A stretch of DNA of 64,000 nucleotides from Mesodorylaimus sp. YZB2_4 (GCA_030248295.1 JASANH010000833.1:98201-162200); one strand, 5' to 3'. Numbered from the stretch's first letter, positions 44,884-55,128 are shown. Notes: generated by a model from the letters alone, not told the origin. Numbers and translations: made by a program.

Positions 44884-47649
44884 ATGCCAATTATATTTCA
44901 AAAGGGCTTAAAGGTCACTTTGGCAGATAAAAAAGCAATTATTTTACAGGAAAATGTAGAAGGAGAACTTTTAAATACAGACACAATCGTCGAAACTCGT
45001 ACAGTTATCAAATACTCGACAATTGTACCTTTATACGAGATTTTTACAACTAAAATAATAAAAAACAACCTACTATTTAATTATCATGAATTTTACATAG
45101 AAAATCTTTACAACGACACGTGTAAATTATTTTTTGATATTGATTTTCCTGAAGATCAATCCTTTACTACTCAATCAAAAAAAAAAATTAAGCATGAACT
45201 TTTAAAATTTTCTTTGTTACTTTACAATTTTTTAAAAAATCAAAATCTTTTAGCGAGTACTTCTCCAGAAAATTCACTGTTGTTTACAGCACAAGAATTT
45301 GTAGATTCACTTAGAGTTACCAAATCTACAAATCCAAATAAACTTTCTATGCATTTGATTTACAACTGTTTGGCTTTCGAAACAAAGTTTTTACCTAACC
45401 TACTACACTACCTAAAGATTTTTAAAAACGAAAACTCATTCAAATCGGAATTTATCAAAAATTTTGATTTACAAGTCTACAGAAAAAACTGTTCTATTCG
45501 TTTTATTTATTCAATAAAATCTTTAGACGACACAAATTTTCACGAACCATTTCTTAAAAAAATCAAATCAGTAAAAGATTTGTACGACTATATGGTATTT
45601 GTATACGATCGAGAAGCCTACAAAGAAATAAATTTTTTAACTTTAAATCCAGTTGGAAATTATTCTTACAATTTTACAAACACTGTGGAAAGTAACGACG
45701 TTTGTGAAAATCCATACTTTGTAAATTTTTCAGGAAAAGAATGTCTAAAAGTAATTAAAAAAAAATTTGACAAACTTTTAATCAGAAATAAAGAAGCTCT
45801 TTTTAAATTTTTACCAACTAGTGAAGGTGAAAAATTCTTTCTAGAATTAGAAGTTAGTCCAGAGTCACCATGTTTTTGTTCTCAGACAGAAAATCACAAA
45901 AATAAACATTTTATATTATTCGAAGAAAAACAATTTCAGATTATCAAAGAAGGAAACTCTTTCAATTGTAGAAAATTAAAATTTAAATATCCAAAATTTA
46001 CAATATTTAAATTGATGGAGTATTTTCACAAACAAAAATTAGTAATCAAAACAGTTAACAAAGAAATTCTTTATTGGAACTCTGTGTTTTCTAGATGGAT
46101 TTACATTGAAAAACCAGACGAAGTAAAACGATTAATTTTGAACAAACGTCATCTTTTTACAGATGACGACGTCGACACAATTGAAAACAAAATCAAAAAA
46201 ACTTCCATGTTTGATTTGGAATCTTGTATTGCATACGATGACTACGTTCCTTACGCTTCACCTTACGCTTTTCAATTTACTAACGGTGTCTACGATATTA
46301 AAAAAGACAAATTTATACAAGGTGAAATGGCCAAACAATATTACTGTATCTTTACAACCAATTTTCCGTATAAATCTTTAGAAGAAATGGACAAATTCGA
46401 ACGTGAAACATTTCACATACATTACAACTTTTTAATGGAAAAAATTAACCAAATAATTCCACCAGAAAATGTAAAAAATAGAGAAATATTTGAACGCCAC
46501 GTTAGTTCTATTTTGCTACGAACAAATAAGCCTGTAATCACATTTTTTTATGGGCCTACAAAGTCTGGCAAAAGTACAATTTGTTTGTTGTTGAAAACAT
46601 TGTTAGGCGATGAAAACTATCTTAATTTACCAATTGACGTATACACACACGTTCAAGCCTCTAATCGTCCACATTCTTCATTGGGTAAAGTAAACTACAA
46701 AGCTGCGTCTTTTGCGTCTGAACCAGGTAGAAACGACGAATTCAAATCAGAACTTATAAAAAGAAATACTGAACATTCGTTGTTGGCCAGACAACTTTAT
46801 TCGACTAACGACAAACAGATAAATACACTTACTCAAATAATCGATACTAATTTTTTACCAAAATTTGACGCATACGATCCTGCAATTTTACGAAGGTTGG
46901 CTCTAATAGATTTTAAATCATTTTTTGTAGAACCAGCCAACAAGATCGAACTGCAATACAAAGAAGACCGTAAAAAAATTGAAAAAGATGAAAAATTATC
47001 GGATACAATACACACCGGATGTTTCAATTTGGCATTATTCATGATTTTAAAAAATTGGGCCAGAAAGTACCATCTTGACCAAATTAGATTAGATTCAACA
47101 CCAAACAAAATGAACATTTACTTTTACTTGATCCAAATCGATTGTGAGCTATTCACGACAACCCCTATCCGTCGATTGAGACCGTGTTGTTTGGAGGAAC
47201 CTCAGCGTGAAGAATGCTACACTTACAGAGTTGATTGTAACACAATCGAATCGATTGACAAAAATTACCACATGAATCTTTTGTCAATTTTTAGAAAAAG
47301 AATACGTCCTTTAGAATACGAAAAAGACCTTGACGAAATTATTAAAGACATCAAAGAGTTTCAACTGGAACTTAAAAACGACAGAGAATTATTCAAAAAA
47401 GTTGTGTTAACTACTGGCATGAAACGAATCAAATCAAATATTTATCTTTTGAAAAATTTGGGATTTGATTTGACTGACGAGGAAATTGGAGAATTAAAGT
47501 ACAATCCAGGCGAATTTGAAATAGAACAAACAATTGTAAGTTACGTAGAAAAAAAATACCCATACGGTGCAAGATTAGTTTTTAAAACTGATCTAAATAA
47601 CGCGGGTATCAAAGAGCTAGAAACTATGCGACCATCGCAACCTTTTTAA
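44884..47649 (+). CDS. D5-like primase-helicase
   Basis: 921 residues. N-terminal AEP primase: FFDIDF (83-88) metal-binding acids, SMH (155-157) and CSIRFIYS (203-210); a CFC/H-rich segment (330-342) may bind zinc. Then the D5_N region with TNGVYDI (466-472) and an SF3 helicase: Walker A GPTKSGKST (557-565), NDEFKSELIKRNT (617-629), IIDTNFLPKF (652-661) and RRLALIDF (670-677). In poxviruses D5 unwinds DNA and primes replication. TAAATG start, nine bases from the divergent L1-like gene. A degenerate copy of the helicase half lies at 57104. Confidence 0.92.
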   Translation: MPIIFQKGLKVTLADKKAIILQENVEGELLNTDTIVETRTVIKYSTIVPLYEIFTTKIIKNNLLFNYHEFYIENLYNDTCKLFFDIDFPEDQSFTTQSKKKIKHELLKFSLLLYNFLKNQNLLASTSPENSLLFTAQEFVDSLRVTKSTNPNKLSMHLIYNCLAFETKFLPNLLHYLKIFKNENSFKSEFIKNFDLQVYRKNCSIRFIYSIKSLDDTNFHEPFLKKIKSVKDLYDYMVFVYDREAYKEINFLTLNPVGNYSYNFTNTVESNDVCENPYFVNFSGKECLKVIKKKFDKLLIRNKEALFKFLPTSEGEKFFLELEVSPESPCFCSQTENHKNKHFILFEEKQFQIIKEGNSFNCRKLKFKYPKFTIFKLMEYFHKQKLVIKTVNKEILYWNSVFSRWIYIEKPDEVKRLILNKRHLFTDDDVDTIENKIKKTSMFDLESCIAYDDYVPYASPYAFQFTNGVYDIKKDKFIQGEMAKQYYCIFTTNFPYKSLEEMDKFERETFHIHYNFLMEKINQIIPPENVKNREIFERHVSSILLRTNKPVITFFYGPTKSGKSTICLLLKTLLGDENYLNLPIDVYTHVQASNRPHSSLGKVNYKAASFASEPGRNDEFKSELIKRNTEHSLLARQLYSTNDKQINTLTQIIDTNFLPKFDAYDPAILRRLALIDFKSFFVEPANKIELQYKEDRKKIEKDEKLSDTIHTGCFNLALFMILKNWARKYHLDQIRLDSTPNKMNIYFYLIQIDCELFTTTPIRRLRPCCLEEPQREECYTYRVDCNTIESIDKNYHMNLLSIFRKRIRPLEYEKDLDEIIKDIKEFQLELKNDRELFKKVVLTTGMKRIKSNIYLLKNLGFDLTDEEIGELKYNPGEFEIEQTIVSYVEKKYPYGARLVFKTDLNNAGIKELETMRPSQPF

Positions 47650-48128
47650 TTTTGTGACACTACTGTCAAGGCGCTTGCTATCGGCATTACCAAATTTTTT
47701 ATTTTGGCGAGTAGTACAAAATCTACTACTTTGTAGTAAACAAGTTGATTCTTGGCCAGGTACTGATTTTCTACAATTTTAACGTTTGGCAAACTTTTTA
47801 AAAACTTCACAATCTTATCTAACTTATTTTTTTTAAAATTTACAAATAAACAACCTTGGATACTTTTGCTAACTTGGTTTACAAAATCAAATACCTCGTC
47901 TAAATTATCAATTTTTAAAAAATAAATCATGGCAGAAGGTGGTTCTGAAATAATAAATTTGAGTAAGATTTTAAAATCGTAATTGATGGCTTCTTCAAAC
48001 AGTGAATGTACATATTTTGTGAAATTTTTACTATGTATAAAATAGTCGTAGTCGATTTTGAATATTTCTGATACAGGTACTTGCTGTTGAGCGTTATAGA
48101 AAATATAAAAATTTGTTGAAGAACTCAT
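47646..48128 (-). CDS. Unknown 160-residue protein
   Basis: Overlaps the end of D5 by four bases (convergent). Mixed alpha/beta, Phe/Lys-rich, ends in a moderately hydrophobic stretch (VMPIASALTVV) that could be a weak anchor. Divergent from the propeller-like gene at 48142, with 13 bases between starts. No family recognised. Confidence 0.75.
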   Translation of the reverse strand: MSSSTNFYIFYNAQQQVPVSEIFKIDYDYFIHSKNFTKYVHSLFEEAINYDFKILLKFIISEPPSAMIYFLKIDNLDEVFDFVNQVSKSIQGCLFVNFKKNKLDKIVKFLKSLPNVKIVENQYLAKNQLVYYKVVDFVLLAKIKNLVMPIASALTVVSQN

Positions 48129-48141
48129 TTTTTTATCAAAG

Positions 48142-51100
48142 ATGGCTACTGATACTTATCCTCCTTTTCCTCCTAAAAAAATTCAAGAATACACTCCACA
48201 AAAAGACGAAAATCCAGATTACATAAGTATCACTTTAACAACTCCAAGAGTTAGTCACTTTGATAATCTAAATTCATTTGTACTGCAAGTATGGGCCAAA
48301 GAATACTCCAACAATTACGGAATACAGTACGCAGAAAGTATTTATATAAAATCTTATTTGTCAACTCAAAAAATGTTAAATAATTTTCATTCTACTAACA
48401 TTCACGGATGGTGGTACGATCCAAACAATAGCCAACCAGATATAATTTTTTTAATTCAACCATGGGAAAACGTGTTGTCACGTAGAACTTTTAATGATAC
48501 TAATTCACGTATTGACATTGGTGGTAACGCAAGATTGTATCTTTATTCGGAGGTATACGTACCAACAAAGGACAAAAACATGGGGATTGGCTACGCTAAA
48601 CTATCCAATGGAAGTTATTCCTACATGATTGTCGAATTAACTAGCACGTCTTCCTACGCGTACTTTCCAAGTAACAAAGAGATTTTGATTGGAGAACCTC
48701 CCATACAAATTTACACAGGAAAAATGGCCAATGACAAATTTGCAGTGCTTACCAGAAGTGGAAAAAACATTGTAGTTACTCATTTTCCAAGATCCAAATC
48801 AGAAGGTACAATGACAAAATACAGTCCACCAGACGTAAACAATTTTTTTATTAACTGCTGCTACGGAGACGAAGATTCATTTTTTGCAATTGATATTTTT
48901 CAAAGATTATGTGTTTGGGACAAAAACGAAAAAAAATTCAGATATCTTCGGCTACACCCAAAAACAATTTCTGGACAAAAAGCCACACATGTATCGTACA
49001 GTGAACACGGAGATTCAATTTTAATTGTTACCGATCAATATATACCAATCAGGCGAAATCTCATGGATATTAAAAAAAATATGACAAATTATCCATTTTT
49101 AGAGGACTACGGAAGATACAGAGAAACGATTTCATTTCCTGGTAAAAAAATTGTTTCCCAAGATCCAATCTTTTATAATTTAAATATTAATTCTGAAGTT
49201 TTCAAAATCAATGACACACCAGTAGTCGCCTCACGAATTTACGCCAAAGGTAACTGTTTTGGAATTTACGATAAGCCAAATAAAAAATTTTATCTTTACA
49301 ACAAAGCCAGACCATTCGCTTCCAGATTAAAAGTAGAAAGAATAAACAGACAATTTACTGTTTACAACGACATGGATATTTTAGATTTGGCAATCGGAAG
49401 AGATTTTATTTTTGGATATTTTAAAAAAATAAATGAAACAACTAAAGGGTACTTTGTAAATCTTGATCAAGGAACTAAAGCTTGGGATAAAAAACTATTT
49501 GAACTTCCACTGAGTACAAAAGTTATTTTTGATATTGACAGTTTCTACAATCAAATCTTTTACTTTGATAAAACTTTTTACAGATACGACACATTTGAAG
49601 CTACACTAACACCAATAACAATCAATATCCCAACATGGCTAAGAGAAATTACTGCTTTTTCTGTATACGGTCATGACAAATGTATGACCTTACTGGCTAA
49701 AGATGGAACTAATCCAAGAACGGCAACTCCTAGAGATTTTTTTGGATCATACAAAGAACCAGTAGACATCGGGTGTATAAGAAAAGATTATATAAAAGTT
49801 TGTGCAGACACATTTTACAATCAATTCATTCTAAGCGAAGACAACAAAGTTTACTACAGATACATGGAAGAAACAGAAAATGACAAAAACAAACCATTTA
49901 TTGACTTTTTCTTTCAATTGGGAAATATTGAAGCATTAGATATTGCAGTTACCTCTCATACTCTTTGGTATATTTCAAAAAATAGAAAATTGTATTTTAT
50001 TCCAATTACGTTCAACAATGATTTTAGTGACAAATTAGTACGACCACTAACTTCAGAAGAAGAAGACATATCTGAATGTTTAACATGTAGTGACTTGAAA
50101 GAGATGCAAGCAGACATCGAAAAATTAAAACCACTAAAAGAACTTCCACCTGGACTAATAGACAAATTAAAAAATTTAAATGCCCAATTAATTGATTCCT
50201 TGAATAAGCTAACTCCTCAGACAATTGATGCTTTGTCCAAATTGACACCTCAGACAATTGATACTTTAAGTAAGTTGACTCCTCAAACAATTGACACAAT
50301 TAACAAGTTGCCACAACAAACAATTGATGCTTTGAGTAAGCTGCCACCAGAGGCACTTGCTGCGTTGAATAATCTTACTCCTCAAGTAATCGATTCACTT
50401 AACAAATTAACTCCTCAAGTACTCGATTCATTTAACAAATTAACACCAGAAACACTCGCTGCGTTGAATAATCTTACTCCGCAAGTAATCGATTCACTCA
50501 ACAAATTAACTCCACAAACAATTGATTCACTTAACAAACTAACTCCTCAAGTACTTGACGCACTTAATAAACTGACACCAGAAGCACTTGCTGCGTTGAA
50601 TAATCTTACTCCTCAGGTACTCGATTCACTTAATAAATTGACACCTCAAGTACTTGATGCCTTGAGTAAGCTAACACCTCAGACAATTGACGCACTTAAT
50701 AAACTAACACCAGAAGCACTTGCTGCTTTGAATAATCTTACTCCTCAAGTACTTGCTGCGTTGAATAATCTTACTCCTCAAGTAATCGATGCTTTGAGTA
50801 AACTAACACCAGAAACAATTACTGCTTTGAATAATCTTACTCCTCAGACAATTGACGCACTCAACAAACTGACACCTCAAGTACTTGATGCACTTAACAA
50901 ATTAACACCAGAAACAATTACTGCGTTGAGTAAGCTGACTCCTCAAGTACTTGATGCCTTGAGTAAGCTGACTCCTCAGGTACTTGATGCCTTGAGTAAG
51001 CTGACTCCTCAGGTACTTGATGCACTTAACAAATTAACACCAGAAACAATTACTGCTTTGAATAAGTTGACACCGCAAGTACTTGACGCTTTGAATAAGT

Positions 51101-51849
51101 TGACACCGCAAGTACTTGACGCTTTGAATAAGTTGACACCAGAAACAATTACTGCTTTGAATAATCTTACTCCTCAAGTACTTGACGCACTTAACAAATT
51201 GACACCTCAAATACTTGATATTTTGAGTAAGCTAACACCAGAAGCATTAGATGCTTTGAGTAAGCTAACTCCTCAGGTGTTGGACGCTTTGAGTAAGTTG
51301 ACACCTCAGGTACTTGATGCTTTGTCCAAGTTGACACCACAAATGTTGGATGCTTTGTCCAAGTTGACACCCCAAATACTTGATGCGCTAACAAAGTTGA
51401 CACCACAAATACTTGATGCTTTGTCAAAGTTGACACCAGAAGATATTGACAAATTAAAAGCTTTAGATCCAAATATAAACACAAAAATAATAAATATGGC
51501 AAATGACCTTTTTACAGTACTTGGGTACATTGAGTCAAAATCTTACACAACTCTAAATGGTAAATTGTTAAACCTTTCGATTACCAGAAGTATTGTAGAA
51601 TTTTACAAATTAAAAGTTAACCAACTTGAACCAGACAAAAATGGTGTTTTACATCTTCAAAGTAAACGTTTGGAAGACGCATTTTTACAGTTAGAAAAAG
51701 GTTGTAGAGACGCACAACAAATTTTTAACAATCAAAGTTCGACAATTTTTGACAAATACAGCTCAGTATTGAACATCGAAACACAGTATTCAATCTTCGA
51801 AAAAGAAAAAACAGAACTAATAGCAAAATTGCCCAACAGCTATCCTTGA
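48142..51849 (+). CDS. Propeller-like protein with 38 x 11-residue repeat
   Basis: 1235 residues. Residues 1-~640 are beta-rich with recurring pieces such as FAIDIFQRLCVWDKNEKKFRY and LWYISKNRKLYFIP, suggestive of a tectonin/RCC1-like propeller. Residues 690-1107 are 38 tandem 11-residue units of consensus LTPQVLDALNK; every third or fourth unit begins LTPE and often ends ALNN. A globular ~125-residue domain follows. The next gene has the same propeller-plus-tail plan. Probably a large virion or attachment-type structural protein; no signal peptide or anchor is seen. Confidence 0.85.
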   Translation: MATDTYPPFPPKKIQEYTPQKDENPDYISITLTTPRVSHFDNLNSFVLQVWAKEYSNNYGIQYAESIYIKSYLSTQKMLNNFHSTNIHGWWYDPNNSQPDIIFLIQPWENVLSRRTFNDTNSRIDIGGNARLYLYSEVYVPTKDKNMGIGYAKLSNGSYSYMIVELTSTSSYAYFPSNKEILIGEPPIQIYTGKMANDKFAVLTRSGKNIVVTHFPRSKSEGTMTKYSPPDVNNFFINCCYGDEDSFFAIDIFQRLCVWDKNEKKFRYLRLHPKTISGQKATHVSYSEHGDSILIVTDQYIPIRRNLMDIKKNMTNYPFLEDYGRYRETISFPGKKIVSQDPIFYNLNINSEVFKINDTPVVASRIYAKGNCFGIYDKPNKKFYLYNKARPFASRLKVERINRQFTVYNDMDILDLAIGRDFIFGYFKKINETTKGYFVNLDQGTKAWDKKLFELPLSTKVIFDIDSFYNQIFYFDKTFYRYDTFEATLTPITINIPTWLREITAFSVYGHDKCMTLLAKDGTNPRTATPRDFFGSYKEPVDIGCIRKDYIKVCADTFYNQFILSEDNKVYYRYMEETENDKNKPFIDFFFQLGNIEALDIAVTSHTLWYISKNRKLYFIPITFNNDFSDKLVRPLTSEEEDISECLTCSDLKEMQADIEKLKPLKELPPGLIDKLKNLNAQLIDSLNKLTPQTIDALSKLTPQTIDTLSKLTPQTIDTINKLPQQTIDALSKLPPEALAALNNLTPQVIDSLNKLTPQVLDSFNKLTPETLAALNNLTPQVIDSLNKLTPQTIDSLNKLTPQVLDALNKLTPEALAALNNLTPQVLDSLNKLTPQVLDALSKLTPQTIDALNKLTPEALAALNNLTPQVLAALNNLTPQVIDALSKLTPETITALNNLTPQTIDALNKLTPQVLDALNKLTPETITALSKLTPQVLDALSKLTPQVLDALSKLTPQVLDALNKLTPETITALNKLTPQVLDALNKLTPQVLDALNKLTPETITALNNLTPQVLDALNKLTPQILDILSKLTPEALDALSKLTPQVLDALSKLTPQVLDALSKLTPQMLDALSKLTPQILDALTKLTPQILDALSKLTPEDIDKLKALDPNINTKIINMANDLFTVLGYIESKSYTTLNGKLLNLSITRSIVEFYKLKVNQLEPDKNGVLHLQSKRLEDAFLQLEKGCRDAQQIFNNQSSTIFDKYSSVLNIETQYSIFEKEKTELIAKLPNSYP
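50209..51462 (+). repeat. 33-bp coding repeat, 38 copies
   Basis: In-frame tandem units encoding LTPQVLDALNK variants. Synonymous sites vary between units while positions 1-3 (Leu-Thr-Pro) are nearly fixed; exceptions are LPQQ and LPPE (units 4 and 5). Blocks of adjacent identical units near 50940-51020 and 51060-51140 point to recent unequal exchange. Confidence 0.95.
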
Positions 51850-51906
51850 AAATTTTTAAAATTTTTAAATATTTTTTTACATTTTGAAGTTTTTTGTTTC
51901 TTATAA

Positions 51907-54639
51907 ATGGAGCAAAAACACTTATTTAATTCGGCAATTCTAAGCTTCGATATCCCCGAAGCTTATCTTTCGCAAGATTCAATCTTTATCAAAGTTAACA
52001 GAGCCAATGGAATCACGGCAATTACAAATTCATCTGGCAAATCTTATATTTACGCAAATGGTAGTTGGGAAGAAGTAAAACTTAGTATTTCATCCTTTGT
52101 ACCAAATAATGAATTCTTGTACATTAATGACTTTACAAATAAAGTTTATATTTACAACACAAAAACCAAAGAAATCAGTACCTATGACAACTTAAAGATT
52201 GCCAAGTCACTATCTGGATTTGAAAAAGATTACCTTTTCTATTTGGACGAAAAAGACATGCCGTACAATCTAAATGTAATCACTTCAAAGAATGCTCCAT
52301 TAATTATTCCAGCAACAATTACTGGACTTAACCAGATCGCGACTGGTTTAGACAGACACGTATTTATGATTGATTTGGATAACTACCTATACAAATTTGA
52401 CGTTTTTCAATGGGTAAAGACAAGTATTAAAGCTAAATTCATTTTCTCATACGACAAAACTAAGACATTTATTATCGATTTGTACGACAGAATTTATATC
52501 CATGAACCAGAAACAAATACTTGGAGAAATATTCCAGATATTTCCGGAATTCATTTGACTTGCGAACAAAACACACTTTTGTTTGTAACCAGAGACAACA
52601 CCATCTATGGATACGATCTTACCGGTCTTGACATTAAAACTTTACCAAAATACGAAGAAATGCAAAAAGTTTCACTGGATATGACACAGTTTAAACCTAC
52701 TGATCTTGTCAAAGAAGACGAAAAAATCAAAAATATTTCATCCAAGGGCAACTACGTGTTGAAAACCTACATTAGCGAAACCAACATTCCCAATCAATTG
52801 ATTAAAAAACGCAAATCAGTTATAAAAAAAGAAGATCCCCAAGTACCACCGGATTTTGTCCCTGTTCCTAATACTAATTCAGTTCCTCAAAATACTAACC
52901 AAGGTACTGGGGTTCCTAACACTTCTTCTAATTTTGTTCAGGCTGAAATTAAGCCTATCCCCCCAAGCATTGAACGAACACGTATCTGGAATCATGAGTA
53001 TTACGACTTAAAATTTACCTACGAAAATGGAACTGTAAAAATTGGACGAGACCAAACACTTACTTATTTTGTGGGAGATCCAGTCTACTACTATTCTGTT
53101 TTCGGAGATATTTATAACAGAATTGCAATCAATCCAGATGTTAACGGAAAATTTTTATACAATGCTGTAGATTCACTGAGTAATCAAATTGTTTACAACG
53201 ATGGTGCAATTAAATACGTAGACGTTGCGACTAATGCGTACAATTATAAATTTGTAGATGCACCCAAAGGTGGTGAACAATTTGTAATCATAATTGAAAA
53301 AGATGTTTACTTATACGATCCAGAGCCTTCTGTATTTGCCAAATACAACTTTGAAACTAAAGCATGGGATTATAAAGAAATTAAAGGAGCAATCAAAGCG
53401 CCGACTAAATTTACAGCTGTATGTGCCGAAAATATTTATACCTTTTTTGGAATTGGAACTGACCAAAAGTTGTATTACTACCTACATGACACAGATACAT
53501 GGAAACCCCTTACTTTGGCACCTGAACTAATCCCAGTAAAAATTAGTGTAAATAAGAATTCACTTTTTGTAATCGATTCTAAAAATGATTTATACAGACT
53601 TGATTTGAGTTGGTACATAAAAAACAAACCAACAGAAATTCGTTATACAATTTCACGTAGCATAGATGGAAAAGACTGGGAATTTCCCCCAAAACCACAA
53701 GGACCACAAGGACCACAAACAGGAGAAACCATAGTACCAGCTGAAGTGATCGCTCAACTAAAAGAATTAAAACAATGTTGTGAAACACTTACTCAAAAAA
53801 TGTCTGAAGTTGAAAACAAATTGGCAACACAAACACCACAAACACCGCAGACACCACCTAATCTAACAGTGTTTGAACAAAAACTACAAGAGCTTAATGA
53901 AAAAGTAGAGATTATTAATATTTCAGAAAACAAAATCGAACAAAAAGTAGAAGATTTGTCTATCAAACTTACTAATTTCGAAGCATTTTTGGAGAAATAC
54001 ATCCAAACACTCAAAACCTCAATTAACATGTTTGACGCAGTTGGTAAATTTTTCCTAACGACAATTCCTACCACTGATATCAGAAAACAAACGTATATTA
54101 CAATCCAATCAAGAATCGGTACTTTTTTAGCAAATGCCGACGTAATATTAAGAAATGATAATTTTTTACTAAATATTGTCGCAGTCAACAATCTTACTGC
54201 AGAGTACAGTCAGCTTCTAACAGAAATTTCACAAATTATTACAAATACTCCAACTACAACTCCTGGTGAAAATCCACCACCAAGTGGACCACCAAGTGGA
54301 CCTCCAAGTGGACCACCAACAGGAGAAAATCCTCCAAGTGGACCACCAAGTGGACCACCAAGTGGACCACCAAGTGGACCACCAAGTGGACCTCCCACTG
54401 GTGGAACTCAACAACCACCAACCGGTGGAACTCAACAACCACCAACCGGTGGAACTCAGCAACCACCAACCGGTGGAACTCAGCAACCACCAACCGGTGG
54501 AACTCAGCAACCACCAACCGGTGGAACTCAACAACCACCAACAGGAGAAAATCCACCACCAAGTGGGCCACCAAGTGGACCTCCAACAGGAGAAAATCCA
54601 CCACCAAGTGGACCTCCGGTTGGGCCTCCAACCAACTAG
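51907..54639 (+). CDS. Propeller-like protein with coiled coil and Pro-rich tail
   Basis: 910 residues, TAAATG start. Beta-rich repeats (YINDFTNKVYIYNTKTKEI, IIDLYDRIYIHEPETNTW, IDSKNDLYRLDLSW) match the blades of the preceding protein, indicating paralogy. A linker with PQGPQGPQ (about 597-605) leads to a predicted coiled coil (615-700) and a C-terminal ~120-residue tail of SGPP, TGENPP and TGGTQQPP repeats. The SGPP period is four, so a collagen helix is not expected. Likely a virion surface or fibre-type protein; inferred. Confidence 0.85.
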   Translation: MEQKHLFNSAILSFDIPEAYLSQDSIFIKVNRANGITAITNSSGKSYIYANGSWEEVKLSISSFVPNNEFLYINDFTNKVYIYNTKTKEISTYDNLKIAKSLSGFEKDYLFYLDEKDMPYNLNVITSKNAPLIIPATITGLNQIATGLDRHVFMIDLDNYLYKFDVFQWVKTSIKAKFIFSYDKTKTFIIDLYDRIYIHEPETNTWRNIPDISGIHLTCEQNTLLFVTRDNTIYGYDLTGLDIKTLPKYEEMQKVSLDMTQFKPTDLVKEDEKIKNISSKGNYVLKTYISETNIPNQLIKKRKSVIKKEDPQVPPDFVPVPNTNSVPQNTNQGTGVPNTSSNFVQAEIKPIPPSIERTRIWNHEYYDLKFTYENGTVKIGRDQTLTYFVGDPVYYYSVFGDIYNRIAINPDVNGKFLYNAVDSLSNQIVYNDGAIKYVDVATNAYNYKFVDAPKGGEQFVIIIEKDVYLYDPEPSVFAKYNFETKAWDYKEIKGAIKAPTKFTAVCAENIYTFFGIGTDQKLYYYLHDTDTWKPLTLAPELIPVKISVNKNSLFVIDSKNDLYRLDLSWYIKNKPTEIRYTISRSIDGKDWEFPPKPQGPQGPQTGETIVPAEVIAQLKELKQCCETLTQKMSEVENKLATQTPQTPQTPPNLTVFEQKLQELNEKVEIINISENKIEQKVEDLSIKLTNFEAFLEKYIQTLKTSINMFDAVGKFFLTTIPTTDIRKQTYITIQSRIGTFLANADVILRNDNFLLNIVAVNNLTAEYSQLLTEISQIITNTPTTTPGENPPPSGPPSGPPSGPPTGENPPSGPPSGPPSGPPSGPPSGPPTGGTQQPPTGGTQQPPTGGTQQPPTGGTQQPPTGGTQQPPTGGTQQPPTGENPPPSGPPSGPPTGENPPPSGPPVGPPTN
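54274..54636 (+). repeat. Coding repeats SGPP (12 bp) and TGGTQQPP (24 bp)
   Basis: Two interleaved repeat kinds in the 3' end of the preceding gene: SGPP units on both sides of six consecutive 24-base TGGTQQPP units (about 54391-54540). Confidence 0.95.
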
Positions 54640-54649
54640 GTGCCCCCAT

Positions 54650-55093
54650 TTACTCTAATTGGTGGTTTGAAAAAAAAATATCCATCGACAAATCGAATTT
54701 TGATTTTAAATAATTGTATTCTGGAAAACAATTAAATAATGTGTAGATCATCTCCGACACTGGAATATGACCTTTCCAGATTGTTTCAATTGGTTTAAAT
54801 AATTTTGTTTTTTCATTAAAAATACAAAAATCTTTAAATAAATTCATTATTGTTTCCGGATCTGCGATATTAAAGCAGTGTTTCGCCCAAATATTTGTAA
54901 AAAGTGGATTGGTGGGCTCCGGAACGACGTCGACGATTTGGTGCGCAGATGTAGAAAACAGCACCTGGAAGGTATTGCTGTATCTTGGCCTTCCATTTTC
55001 GTTTGACTCATCGTCGAAAAAATTAAAATTTTTTAAGGCATCCAAATAAAGGACGTCCCGCAATTTGCCGATTTCAGAAAGAGCTTCCGACAT
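54650..55093 (-). CDS. Small unknown protein
   Basis: 147 residues, globular, Phe/Asn-rich, with SEMIYTLFNCFPEYNY near the C-terminus. Convergent with the propeller gene. An early-type motif (55129-55143) and a 16-base palindrome lie in its 5' flank. Family unknown. Confidence 0.72.
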   Translation of the reverse strand: MSEALSEIGKLRDVLYLDALKNFNFFDDESNENGRPRYSNTFQVLFSTSAHQIVDVVPEPTNPLFTNIWAKHCFNIADPETIMNLFKDFCIFNEKTKLFKPIETIWKGHIPVSEMIYTLFNCFPEYNYLKSKFDLSMDIFFSNHQLE

Positions 55094-55103
55094 TGTTTAA
55101 TGT

Positions 55104-55119
55104 GTAGCCACTTGGCTAC
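55104..55119. promoter_or_regulatory. Perfect palindrome GTAGCCACTTGGCTAC
   Basis: Six-base arms with a four-base centre between the early-type motif and the start codon at 55093, so it would fold in the 5' leader or bind a dimeric regulator. Confidence 0.55.
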
Positions 55120-55128
55120 TGTTATGGT

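Noticed and set aside
54290..54636. Collagen-like interpretation of the GPP-rich tail
   Set aside because: The repeat period is four or eight residues, not three, so a triple helix is not expected.
54210..54658. Several long frames antisense or shifted to the Pro-rich tail
   Set aside because: By-products of the 12- and 24-base repeats; the TAAATG gene on the plus strand explains the region.
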